In this document: in pieces, positions 14,236-21,600 of the stretch
Layout: each line of letters opens with the position of its first letter
Position numbering within the stretch: position 1 is the stretch's first letter
From: an uncultured Clostridia bacterium
Lineage (GTDB): Bacteria; Bacillota; Clostridia; TANB77; CAG-508
NCBI GenBank assembly: GCA_934162255.1
Contig: CAKPIG010000013.1
Location: 1-24,387, forward strand
Direction of reading: 5' to 3'
Length of the DNA stretch: 24,387 nucleotides
Made by a program: the position numbers and the translations under genes
The notes under the pieces: model-generated
Database searches by the model: none
The model's input: the letters and a program-made list of their open reading frames with translations, nothing else
What the model was told of the DNA's origin: nothing

Positions 14236-14364
14236 ATGGAAGACAACATAATAATTGAAAACAAGGAATACACAGAAGAATTATACAAAAAAGCAATAGA
14301 AGAAAATCAATTTGAAGAAGATGATTCACATGGGATAGGAGATGAAGAAAATGGAAATAGTTAA
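14236..14364 (+). CDS. Small acidic ORF coupled to the amidase gene
   Basis: A 42-codon ORF beginning MEDNIIIENKEYTEELY and ending in a very acidic tail (EENQFEEDDS, GDEENG). It has an excellent AGGAGGG site six bases before its ATG and its stop falls 14 bases inside the amidase gene, a typical coupled arrangement. I know no family for it. Roles such as a regulator or inhibitor of the amidase, or only a leader that couples translation, are guesses. Its upstream region (14131-14235) shows TATACT at 14216-14221 but no clear -35. Confidence 0.6.
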   Translation: MEDNIIIENKEYTEELYKKAIEENQFEEDDSHGIGDEENGNS

Positions 14365-15076
14365 AATGTTAGTTACCAAAGACAAATACCCGATAAAATG
14401 TCCACATGAAATGACGCCAGAATTTATCATAATTCATAACACTGCAAATGATGCATCAGCAATGAATGAAATCGCATACATGATAGGAAACAACAACAAA
14501 GTATCATTTCACTGTGCAATTGATGACATTAGAATTGTTCAAGGAATACCATTTAATAGAAACACATGGAATGCTACAGATGGAGGAAGTGGAGCAGGAA
14601 ACAGAAAAGGGATAGCACTAGAAATTTGTTATTCAAAATCAGGAGGAGAAAGATTTCATGAAGCAGAAAAATTAGCAGCAGAATATACAGCATATTTACT
14701 AAAACAATATGGATGGGGAATAGACAAAGTAAAAAAACATGAAGATTTTTATCCGAAAAAAGGATGTCCACACAGAACATTAAAAGAAGGATGGCAAAGA
14801 TTCTTAAATATGGTGCAAGGGTACATGCAAGAAACCAAGCCAGATGAAAATATAGAAAGTGGGAGTGATGAACCAGTGAGAATATATCAAAATGGTAGTA
14901 CAAGTGAAAATGTATATGCAGACACAAACTGCACAATAAAAATAGGAAGTTTAAATCCAAGAGAAAAATGTGATTGTTTTGGAATATTTAATGACAAAGC
15001 AATGGTGAGATATGTGGTTACAGGAACAAATAACTATAAAATAGGATTTTGCAAGTGGGTAGGAGGAGTAAAATAG
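14351..15076 (+). CDS. N-acetylmuramoyl-L-alanine amidase with C-terminal SH3-like domain
   Basis: A peptidoglycan hydrolase of the amidase-2/PGRP type (241 residues), cutting between muramic acid and L-alanine. Zinc ligands are visible as the His in IIHNTAND, and the His and Cys near KKGCPHRTL; FHCAIDD supplies a conserved His of the active site. The domain covers about residues 10-165. After an acidic linker rich in E, S and D, a ~60-residue C-terminal beta domain (VRIYQNGSTSENVY to CKWVGG) resembles a bacterial SH3 cell-wall-binding domain. No signal peptide is seen, as in phage endolysins and CwlA-like enzymes, so export needs another route or lysis. ATG 14351 is preferred to 14342 because GGATAGGAG abuts the earlier codon but stands nine bases from the later one. 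The upstream acidic ORF overlaps the start. Confidence 0.9.
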   Translation: MEIVKMLVTKDKYPIKCPHEMTPEFIIIHNTANDASAMNEIAYMIGNNNKVSFHCAIDDIRIVQGIPFNRNTWNATDGGSGAGNRKGIALEICYSKSGGERFHEAEKLAAEYTAYLLKQYGWGIDKVKKHEDFYPKKGCPHRTLKEGWQRFLNMVQGYMQETKPDENIESGSDEPVRIYQNGSTSENVYADTNCTIKIGSLNPREKCDCFGIFNDKAMVRYVVTGTNNYKIGFCKWVGGVK

Positions 15077-15116
15077 TATTCATTATGAATAAATAAAAAA
15101 CAAAGGAGAGGGTATT

Positions 15117-17528
15117 ATGTGGCACACCAAGGAAATATCAGAGGTTGAATTTGAACTAAAAACAAATAAAAAGACAGGTTTAACTGAAGAAGAAGCAAAA
15201 AAAAGATTAGGAAAATTTGGAGAAAACAAATTAGCTGATAAGAAAAAAGAAAGTATAATTGTAAAATTTATAAAACAATTTAATGATTTTATGATAATTA
15301 TACTAATAATAGCATCAATAATCTCTGCAGTAGTAACAAAAATGGAAGGTTCAGGAGATTACATAGACTCAGTAATAATAATTGCAATAGTAGTATTTAA
15401 TAGCATAATGGGGTTAATTCAAGAGCAAAAGGCAGAAAAGGCATTAGAGGCACTAAAGACAATGACAGCCCCTGTAGTTAAAGTCAGAAGAAATGGGGTA
15501 ATTACTACAATCAAAGGAGAAGAAGTAGTACCAGGAGATTTAATAATATTAGAAGCTGGAAATTATGTCCCTGCAGATGCAAGATTGATAAATGAGTCAA
15601 ACCTAAAAGTGGAAGAATCAAGCCTTACAGGAGAAACAGTACCAGTTTTAAAAAATTCAAATATAAGGCTTAAACAAGATGCAACATTAGGAGACAAAAT
15701 AAATATGGTATTTTCTTCAACAATTGTAGTAAATGGGCATGGAGAAGCAATAGTCACAGAAACAGGAATGAATACACAAGTAGGGAAAATTGCTAAAATG
15801 ATAATAACAGATGAAGCACCACAAACACCAATTCAAAAAAAGCTTGCAGAAGTAGGAAAATCATTAGGAATAGGTTGTATAGCAATATGCATACTAATCT
15901 TCTTAATAGGAATAGTAAAAAAGATTTCAATAATCGAAATGTTCATGACATCAGTTGGACTTGCAGTAGCAGCAATACCAGAAGGGTTACCTGCAATAGT
16001 AACAATAATGCTATCAATTGGAGTAACAAAAATGGCAAAGAAAAACAGCATAATAAGAAAACTGCCAGCAGTTGAAACATTAGGTAGTAGCAGAGTAATC
16101 TGTTCAGATAAAACAGGAACATTAACTCAAAACAAGATGAAAGTAGTTGAAATAACAACTGCATTAGAAAAATGTACAAACTCAGAAAAAAATAAAATTC
16201 TAGAATTAGCATCAATGTGTACAGATGTCAACATACAAATAGAAAAAGGTAGACAGGTATTAATTGGAGAACCCACAGAAATAGCAATAGTAAATGCGGC
16301 ATTAGACAACAACATAGATAAGCAAAGACTATATAACCAAATGCCAAGAATAGGAGACATTCCATTTGATTCAACAAGAAAAATGATGTCAACAATACAC
16401 AAAAATGGAATGAAATACAGAGAAATAACAAAAGGAGCGCCAGATGTCATAATAAGTAAATGTACAAAATATCAAAATGGCAATAGTGTAGAGTTCCTAA
16501 ATGAAAGTATAAAAATAAAAATAGAAGAACTAAACAAAAAAATGGCAGAAAAAGCATTAAGAGTTATAGCTGTAGCATATAAAGAAGAGAACTATAGAAG
16601 CAGGAATTCAGAAGAAAATTTAATCTTTGCAGGACTAATAGGAATGATAGATCCTCCAAGAGAAGGAGTAAAAGAAGCAGTATCAACATGTAGAAAAGCA
16701 GGAATCAAAACAGTCATGATAACAGGAGACTATATAGTTACAGCAAAAGCAATAGCAAAAGAACTTGGAATATTAAGAATGAACGATTTAGCAATAACAG
16801 GCAAAGAGTTAGACAAAATAAGTGATGAAGAATTAAAAAGAAATATCATGAGATATTCAGTATTTGCAAGAGTATCACCAGAACATAAAGTAAGAATAGT
16901 AAAAGCATTTCAAAGCACAGGTGCAGTAGTAGCAATGACAGGAGATGGAGTAAATGATGCACCAGCATTAAAATGTGCAGACATAGGAATAGCAATGGGA
17001 CAAAACGGAACAGACGTTGCCAAAAATGCAGCAGACATGGTGCTTGCAGACGACAACTTTGTAACAATAGTAGAAGCAGTAAAACAGGGAAGAAATATAT
17101 TTGACAACATAAAAAAAGCCATACACTTCTTAATTGCAACAAATATTGGAGAAATAGTAACAATATTTATAGGACTATTGTTAGGATTAAAATCACCATT
17201 GTTAGCAATTCAACTATTATGGATAAACCTAGTCACAGACTCAATTCCAGCAATTGCCCTAGGACTAGAACCGCCAGATAAAAACATAATGAATAAAAAG
17301 CCAAGAGATTCAAAAAAAGGACTATTTTCAGACGGACTATGGGGAAAGATATTTGTGGAAGGAACAATGCTAGGAATGCTCACAATTTTAGCCTTCTATA
17401 TAGGAAATAATTTATATGGATTAGAAGTAGCAAGAACAATGGCATTTGTTTGTTTAGGAATGCTGGAACTTATCCACAGTTTCAATATAAAAAGTGAAGA
17501 ATCAATCTTCAAAACACGGTCTATTTGA
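15117..17528 (+). CDS. P-type ATPase, type II (Ca2+-transporting type), truncated by a frameshift
   Basis: A P2-type cation pump of the PMA1/SERCA-like bacterial group, likely exporting calcium. The N-terminal cation ATPase domain starts MWHTKEISEVEFEL. The actuator loop has SLTGET. TM4 carries Pro288-Glu289-Gly290-Leu291-Pro292, the calcium-site motif. Asp331 in SDKTGT is phosphorylated, KGAPD lies in the nucleotide domain, and TGDGVNDAP has Asp610. TM6 carries Asn704 and Asp708 in NLVTDSIPA, further ligands of the SERCA type. The frame stops after FNIKSEESIFK with a five-residue junk tail, while the missing last membrane helices continue in the next frame to 17757. Removing one A from the AAAA at 17511-17514 restores an 879-residue protein of normal length. 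AAGGAGAGGG precedes the start. Confidence 0.93.
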   Translation: MWHTKEISEVEFELKTNKKTGLTEEEAKKRLGKFGENKLADKKKESIIVKFIKQFNDFMIIILIIASIISAVVTKMEGSGDYIDSVIIIAIVVFNSIMGLIQEQKAEKALEALKTMTAPVVKVRRNGVITTIKGEEVVPGDLIILEAGNYVPADARLINESNLKVEESSLTGETVPVLKNSNIRLKQDATLGDKINMVFSSTIVVNGHGEAIVTETGMNTQVGKIAKMIITDEAPQTPIQKKLAEVGKSLGIGCIAICILIFLIGIVKKISIIEMFMTSVGLAVAAIPEGLPAIVTIMLSIGVTKMAKKNSIIRKLPAVETLGSSRVICSDKTGTLTQNKMKVVEITTALEKCTNSEKNKILELASMCTDVNIQIEKGRQVLIGEPTEIAIVNAALDNNIDKQRLYNQMPRIGDIPFDSTRKMMSTIHKNGMKYREITKGAPDVIISKCTKYQNGNSVEFLNESIKIKIEELNKKMAEKALRVIAVAYKEENYRSRNSEENLIFAGLIGMIDPPREGVKEAVSTCRKAGIKTVMITGDYIVTAKAIAKELGILRMNDLAITGKELDKISDEELKRNIMRYSVFARVSPEHKVRIVKAFQSTGAVVAMTGDGVNDAPALKCADIGIAMGQNGTDVAKNAADMVLADDNFVTIVEAVKQGRNIFDNIKKAIHFLIATNIGEIVTIFIGLLLGLKSPLLAIQLLWINLVTDSIPAIALGLEPPDKNIMNKKPRDSKKGLFSDGLWGKIFVEGTMLGMLTILAFYIGNNLYGLEVARTMAFVCLGMLELIHSFNIKSEESIFKTRSI

Positions 17529-17757
17529 AAATAAATATCTAATTGGAGCATTTATACTGGGAACAATAATGCAAACAGGAATCGTACTAGTACCAGGAGT
17601 TGCAAAAGTGTTTGACCTTGTTCCATTAACTAATATCCAATGGATTTATTGTGCAATAATATCAATCTGCCCAGTAATCATAATGGAAGCACAGAAAAAG
17701 CTTAATGAGGAGAAATTTGGAAAAATTGTGTATAAAGAATATAGTAAAGTAAATTAA
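17511..17757 (+). pseudogene. Out-of-frame C-terminal end of the Ca-type ATPase
   Basis: Reading frame 1 from about 17512 gives KHGLFENKYLIGAFILGTIM, then two hydrophobic stretches and QKKLNEEKFGKIVYKEY. This is the usual end of bacterial calcium ATPases: SIFK-x-GLF-x-NKYL, the last two membrane helices and a basic tail. The frame's first ATG (17494) lies upstream within the pump sequence and has no ribosome site. It belongs to the upstream gene and is separated by one extra A. Confidence 0.85.
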
Positions 17758-17774
17758 AAGTATTATGTAAATAA

Positions 17775-17803
17775 TTGCAAAATTAATACATTTATGATAT
17801 AAT
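17775..17803 (+). promoter_or_regulatory. Promoter of the 100-residue unknown gene
   Basis: TTGCAA (17775-17780), 17 bases, TATAAT (17798-17803) preceded by TGA, an extended -10. The -10 lies in the loop of a hairpin (AATACATTT at 17785-17793 with AAATGTATT at 17806-17814, then TTT). That hairpin could also serve as a weak terminator for the upstream ATPase gene. Confidence 0.75.
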
Positions 17804-17837
17804 AAAAATGTATTTTTATACAAGGAGGTACAAATAT

Positions 17838-18140
17838 ATGAAAGAAGGGCAAAATTTTGAACTTCTAAACATCCTTCGGGAAAAATCAAAACTAGGTCAA
17901 AAATTTATCGAAGAAGTTTTGTGTACTGCAGGTGAAAATGACGTATTCATTTCTGGACTATTTTTCAGAAAAGAAGCATTGAACGAATGTAAAAAGTGCC
18001 TAATCGAAGCTCAAAAAGCAGAAAATATTGATGACCTAAAAAAGATTTTGGAAGATGATACAATCCCTATGGGATTACTCAACAAGGAGAAATTCTGGCA
18101 AGAATTTCAAGATTCAATTGATGAATTGTATGTAAAATAA
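17838..18140 (+). CDS. Hypothetical protein, 100 residues
   Basis: I do not recognise this protein. It is soluble, mostly helical, with no signal peptide or membrane segment, and carries three cysteines (in VLCTAG and ECKKCL). It begins MKEGQNFELLNILREKSKLG. The C-terminal half, with NIDDLKKILEDD and EFQDSIDELY, is acidic. ATG 17838 is chosen because AAGGAGG lies about nine bases upstream; an ATG at 17808 in the same frame precedes that site. It is a single-gene unit with its own promoter and a strong terminator. It is the first gene of the compositionally distinct right-hand region. Confidence 0.7.
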   Translation: MKEGQNFELLNILREKSKLGQKFIEEVLCTAGENDVFISGLFFRKEALNECKKCLIEAQKAENIDDLKKILEDDTIPMGLLNKEKFWQEFQDSIDELYVK

Positions 18141-18153
18141 CAATTCGAATAGT

Positions 18154-18186
18154 CAGAGATAGGTAATGATCCTATCTCTGTTTTTT
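18154..18186 (+). terminator. Rho-independent terminator
   Basis: A perfect 10-bp stem (CAGAGATAGG at 18154-18163 with CCTATCTCTG at 18171-18180), a seven-base loop and six T. It closes the 100-residue gene. Confidence 0.92.
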
Positions 18187-18251
18187 CTAATTTTGTATGT
18201 TGCAATGCTTATATATAATAAGAACATAAAAATTTAATTTTTTTAAAATCA

Positions 18252-18280
18252 TTGAATTAGTTTATATTCTATGATATAAA
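18252..18280 (+). promoter_or_regulatory. Promoter of the first paralogous gene pair
   Basis: TTGAAT (18252-18257), 17 bases, then TATAAA (18275-18280) preceded by TGA. It stands 30 bases before the start codon of the 415-residue gene. Confidence 0.75.
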
Positions 18281-18309
18281 TGTAAATAATAATGGTACGG
18301 AGGTTAAAA

Positions 18310-19557
18310 ATGGGAAAAGATTCTAAAGATTCAAATTTGATTTGGCAAATAAGAAATAATGTTAGAAAAAATAATTTTAAGGCAGTAGCAGATACAGTAA
18401 AAAATGTCCTACATATGGATGAAGAAAACCCAGAAAAAGAACAGTTAATGAAAAAAATATACATAGATGTAATAGAGCCTTGGGTAAGAGGAGCAAATGT
18501 TGAACAAGAAGTTCCAAGACAATATGAAGAAATGTTTATTGATTTTGCAAGACAACTAGATGAAAGCAGTGAACAAGAAAAAATACTTAATATGTTAAAA
18601 AGAATTGAAAATTCTAAAAATTCTAAAACTCAAAAGAAAATTAGAAGACAAATAAGCTTAATGGGATTAACGCAGGAATTGCTTAAAGATGGTGATATTG
18701 ATGCTGAAACAGTTGAAAAATATGCTGATGAATTGGAAGAAAATACTGATAACAGTACATATGTAGAATTGATTTCAAAATTGTTCGGAAAAGAGTTCCC
18801 TATTGAGATTTTAAACGTAGAACAACTTGAAAAAACTCTTGGTGACGAAGGACGTAAACATAAAGAAGGAAATGGAACAATAAAAGAGTTAAAAGAATAT
18901 CCAGATGAAATAAAAGTAGATAAAAGATTACAATTTCTTATTGGAGAGCTTGATGTTGAACCTACAGGAAGATTTGCAAAAACCGGTATTTTCTCTGGAA
19001 GTATTTTATTAGACATAAAAGATTCTGATATGGTTATTGTAGAAAGACTATTTGAAATTTATGCAGATGGATCATACGACTTAGCAAATCAACAAAGTGG
19101 AAAAGCAAGTTCTACATATATTTTGCCTAAAGATAAAATATTAAAAATGATAGAAGCAGAAGCTAAAAGTAAAGTTAGAAAAGAATTAGAAAAAGAAACA
19201 GAAGATGAAGGTCTTGGAAAATGGAAACCAATTCGACATACATCAAGCTGGATGAATAGAGTCAAAGACAGAGTTGATCATGCAAAAGAAATGCAAAAAG
19301 AAGAGTTAGGAGATACATTATATGAAACATCTCCATCTAAAGAAGAAACATTACAGGTAGATGGTAAAAATGCTGAAGAAAAGTTATCTACAGAACAATT
19401 AGAAAAACAATTAAAAATGTTGAAAGAGCAGAATGAGAAAAAAGCTCAACTATATAGAAAACAATTACTTAAGCAAATTAAACAAGAACAACAAAAAGGA
19501 TTACAGTTAGATAAACAAATAGAAGATGCTAAACATACTATTGATATAGGAGAATAA
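18310..19557 (+). CDS. Unknown 415-residue protein, large member of gene pair A
   Basis: No family is recognised. ATG 18310 follows CGGAGG at an ideal distance; an ATG at 18292 lies before that site. The protein is charged, soluble and largely helical. A central segment (IEILNVEQLEKTLGD to TYILPKDKILKMIEAEA, about residues 160-290) looks globular, with beta strands at GSILLDI and SDMVIVERLFEIY. The C-terminal ~80 residues are a long, Gln/Lys/Glu-rich coiled coil that starts with KLSTEQLEKQL. That motif recurs at the end of the next gene's product (FSTERLEKIL) and in gene pair B. Its partner gene begins four bases after the stop. T-ending codons are more common than in the genes before 17.7 kb. 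Confidence 0.75.
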   Translation: MGKDSKDSNLIWQIRNNVRKNNFKAVADTVKNVLHMDEENPEKEQLMKKIYIDVIEPWVRGANVEQEVPRQYEEMFIDFARQLDESSEQEKILNMLKRIENSKNSKTQKKIRRQISLMGLTQELLKDGDIDAETVEKYADELEENTDNSTYVELISKLFGKEFPIEILNVEQLEKTLGDEGRKHKEGNGTIKELKEYPDEIKVDKRLQFLIGELDVEPTGRFAKTGIFSGSILLDIKDSDMVIVERLFEIYADGSYDLANQQSGKASSTYILPKDKILKMIEAEAKSKVRKELEKETEDEGLGKWKPIRHTSSWMNRVKDRVDHAKEMQKEELGDTLYETSPSKEETLQVDGKNAEEKLSTEQLEKQLKMLKEQNEKKAQLYRKQLLKQIKQEQQKGLQLDKQIEDAKHTIDIGE

Positions 19558-19561
19558 AAAT

Positions 19562-19930
19562 ATGAGTGAAAATTTACCTAAAAAATATAAAGAAAGCTTT
19601 TTTGGTAAGTTTATTCAAAAAATAAAATGGTTATTTTTTGAAAGAAAACAAAAAAATAAAATAATACCATCAAATATCGAAAATACTAGTGAAAATTTTA
19701 AAAAGACTATTGTACAGAATAAATTAATAGAAAGTTTAAAAATTAGTGCTGATAGTAATAACCATGGAATAAAAGAAACAGAACTTGAAAAAAAGAGATT
19801 TATGAAAAATTTAACAGATAATCCAGAATTATTAGAAAATTTTTCGACTGAACGATTAGAAAAAATTCTTCAGTGGTATAGAGAAGATAATGAAAGAAAA
19901 AGCATATATTTAAAAAAAATAAGTTCTTGA
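19562..19930 (+). CDS. Unknown 122-residue protein, small member of gene pair A
   Basis: Unrecognised, but clearly related to the product at 22814-23167. The N-terminus (ESFFGKFIQKIKWLFFERKQ, residues 11-30) is basic and aromatic and could be an amphipathic membrane-binding helix. A polar linker with LKISADSN follows, then a conserved C-terminal block: F-x-K-N-x-x-DN-x-EL, FSTERLEKIL, a Trp-Tyr pair, DNERK and KKI. That block resembles the C-terminal motif of the protein encoded just upstream. GGAG lies in the last codons of the upstream gene, so translation is coupled. The gene ends with TGA. No signal peptide or full transmembrane helix is seen. Confidence 0.72.
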   Translation: MSENLPKKYKESFFGKFIQKIKWLFFERKQKNKIIPSNIENTSENFKKTIVQNKLIESLKISADSNNHGIKETELEKKRFMKNLTDNPELLENFSTERLEKILQWYREDNERKSIYLKKISS

Positions 19931-19939
19931 ATATAGTAA
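19921..19939 (+). repeat. Direct repeat copy 1
   Basis: AAGTTCTTGAATATAGTAA covers the last codons of the small pair-A gene and the bases after its stop. A near-identical copy lies at 23240-23259; the last 13 bases are identical and the rest differs by a T/C change and one extra T. The two copies bracket a 3.3-kb segment of four genes. Confidence 0.6.
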
Positions 19940-20142
19940 GCGAACATGTTCTTGGTAGGGCATGCTCGCTTAACTCGTTTGGAAATTAGGCAAATTCAAG
20001 TTCATGTATTTATCTACGCTAGGAATATATATTTTTCTTTCTTTTGATTCTTCAATTTTAGAGGACGCTTTCTTTTTTCAAATGATATATTAAGACATTG
20101 TTATAAAAGAATCATAGTTGTATTTTTTACTTTACATAAAAA
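19931..20142. other. Intergenic region with a large imperfect hairpin
   Basis: A long gap of about 340 bases precedes the 218-residue gene. Positions 19937-19972 form a hairpin: TAAGCGA pairs with TCGCTTA, one mismatch, then CATG with CATG. It is unusually GC-rich for this region and has no T-tract, so it is not a standard terminator for the + strand. On the - strand a 35-codon open stretch runs from 20077 to a stop at 19970, without a start codon; I treat it as chance or decay. Confidence 0.45.
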
Positions 20143-20171
20143 TTGACTTTTGCTACATTTTATGGTAAAAT
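20143..20171 (+). promoter_or_regulatory. Promoter of the 218-residue gene
   Basis: TTGACT (20143-20148), 17 bases, then TAAAAT (20166-20171) preceded by TGG. The leader that follows, nearly 90 bases, contains a hairpin (CACTTG at 20200-20205 with CAAGTG at 20214-20219), placed where it could affect RNA stability or translation. Confidence 0.78.
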
Positions 20172-20267
20172 ATAAGTATTAACGTAAATTTAGAATAAGC
20201 ACTTGAAGAAAGGCAAGTGTAATATTGTAACCTTGAAAAATGACTATAAAAAGGAGAAAACACGACG

Positions 20268-20924
20268 ATGAATACTACAATTATGACAGAAGGAACAATG
20301 GACAAGGCAGTTTATCTGAAAGTTGAGAATGAAGATGTACAGTTTATAGGTTTTGTAAAATCTAATATCTCAATGACAGAGGAAATGGAGGAGGTTGCAA
20401 ATAAGATTCTTTCCACGTTACATGATGTATGGACACAAAGATACGACCGTATTAATTGGATTACTCATAATTCAGAATTTAGATATGAATCATTGAAGAA
20501 ACCGTTATTGGTTGCTTGGGATGCTGAAAGATCTAAATTAATTGATACCAAAAAAGCTTGCATGTCAATTACAGCAATATGCAATTTTCCTAAAAAGAAA
20601 AAGGCTCTTTGGGTAAATACGGGAAGTGATATGGTCTATGCAAGTAAAGGAGGAAGAGTTTTAAATAGACTATGCACACAGACAAAGCAACTTAAAACTT
20701 TTAAAGAGCAAAGTGTTTTTACAATGGATAGAGATTATTTTTTCAAGGCAGAGGGTTCTGTAATTAAGAATTATAATACTCTTTACATTGTTTCTGAAGA
20801 AGCAGTAAAATACTTTGAAGAAAATATAAAGGAGGGAATCAAAGTTACACAGGAAAGATTAGAAGGCTTTTCTTTTGGAAAACGGAATCCAATTATTATT
20901 GGACAAATAAGTGCTAACAATTAG
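20268..20924 (+). CDS. Unknown 218-residue protein
   Basis: No family is recognised. The protein is soluble, with no signal peptide or membrane helix. Near residues 45-75 it reads DVWTQRYDRINWI, followed by a hydrophobic strand LLVAWDAE. A basic patch PKKKKALWV and a phrase YASKGGRVLNRL follow; the C-terminus carries EEAVKYFEENI. AAGGAG lies 11 bases before ATG 20268. Codons here (for example CTG, CCG and TCT) differ from the A-ending style of the left half of the window. The next gene, transglutaminase-like, starts 75 bases downstream without an evident terminator between them, so the two are probably co-transcribed and may act together. Confidence 0.7.
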   Translation: MNTTIMTEGTMDKAVYLKVENEDVQFIGFVKSNISMTEEMEEVANKILSTLHDVWTQRYDRINWITHNSEFRYESLKKPLLVAWDAERSKLIDTKKACMSITAICNFPKKKKALWVNTGSDMVYASKGGRVLNRLCTQTKQLKTFKEQSVFTMDRDYFFKAEGSVIKNYNTLYIVSEEAVKYFEENIKEGIKVTQERLEGFSFGKRNPIIIGQISANN

Positions 20925-20999
20925 AAAGGAGAAGAAAGCTTTATTCAGTTAGCAGTAACAAAACATCAACTATAAATTAACAAAGGGAGGATATATCTT

Positions 21000-21470
21000 A
21001 TGAGAGATATTAGAAAGCAGTATGAAAAGGTAGTAGTTGGTAACAGATATGATTTATCCAAGGCAGGAGAACATACAATGAGCATCATATACTCAGGCAT
21101 CAAAGCAAACCAAATGCCAGAAACCGAGAGAAAGTATGTTGAAACCAATCATGTTGGATGTTGCTTGCATTATAGCATGTATCTTGTTTCTTTATTACAT
21201 GAAGCAGGAATTGAATGCTATTTTACAATAACACCTGAAGAAGATGGTGGAAATCATTGTAGTGTGCTTTACTTTGATGAGAAAGGGGATAAAGTTATTG
21301 CTGATCCAGTGATGGATATCAAAGCAGGAACTGTTGACAAACATATGTGTATTCCATATGACGAATTTGTAGAAAATGCAATTCGACATGAGATTTCACA
21401 TTATGATGTTTTTGGAACTAATGGAGAGGAGGCTTTCTTCAATGAATTCTTATCTAATTGTAAACTGTAA
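21000..21470 (+). CDS. Transglutaminase-like (Cys-His-Asp) protein
   Basis: A 156-residue protein with the look of a bacterial transglutaminase-like cysteine hydrolase. The nucleophile region is ETNHVGCCLHYSMYLVSLLHEAGI, with Cys55 in the G-x-C position before a helix. The His is His86 in GGNHCSVLYF, and the Asp is Asp102 in VIADPVMD. Order and spacing match the C-H-D triad of the superfamily, whose members act as proteases, amidases or transglutaminases. The match is by pattern, not by close homology. There is no signal peptide, so a cytoplasmic or non-classically delivered protein is expected. GGGAGG precedes the ATG by nine bases. A strong terminator follows. What it cuts or crosslinks is unknown; the upstream 218-residue protein is a candidate partner. 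Confidence 0.65.
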   Translation: MRDIRKQYEKVVVGNRYDLSKAGEHTMSIIYSGIKANQMPETERKYVETNHVGCCLHYSMYLVSLLHEAGIECYFTITPEEDGGNHCSVLYFDEKGDKVIADPVMDIKAGTVDKHMCIPYDEFVENAIRHEISHYDVFGTNGEEAFFNEFLSNCKL

Positions 21471-21486
21471 TAATTTGCAGTTTGTT

Positions 21487-21523
21487 AAAAAAAGTATCTC
21501 ACAGGAGGTGAGGTACTTTTTTT
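21487..21523 (+). terminator. Rho-independent terminator
   Basis: A 16-bp stem (21487-21502 with 21508-21523, one U-G pair) with loop AGGAG and seven T at the end. The matching A-run on the 5' side means it could also terminate transcription from the other strand. Confidence 0.92.
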
Positions 21524-21532
21524 ACAATTTTA

Positions 21533-21561
21533 TTGATTTTTTATTTTTATAATGATAGTAT
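21533..21561 (+). promoter_or_regulatory. Promoter of the second paralogous gene pair
   Basis: TTGATT (21533-21538), 17 bases, then TAGTAT (21556-21561) preceded by TGA. The -10 is weaker than in other promoters here, but the spacing and the TG element agree. Confidence 0.62.
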
Positions 21562-21600
21562 GTTATTAGATTATTATATTTTATGTACGGAGGAAAAAAT

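Noticed and set aside
17494..17757. Independent small membrane protein
   Set aside because: Its sequence is the usual end of the upstream ATPase, and it has no ribosome site of its own.
19970..20077. 35-codon open stretch on the - strand
   Set aside because: No start codon, bounded by a stop on both sides, no recognisable family; probably chance.
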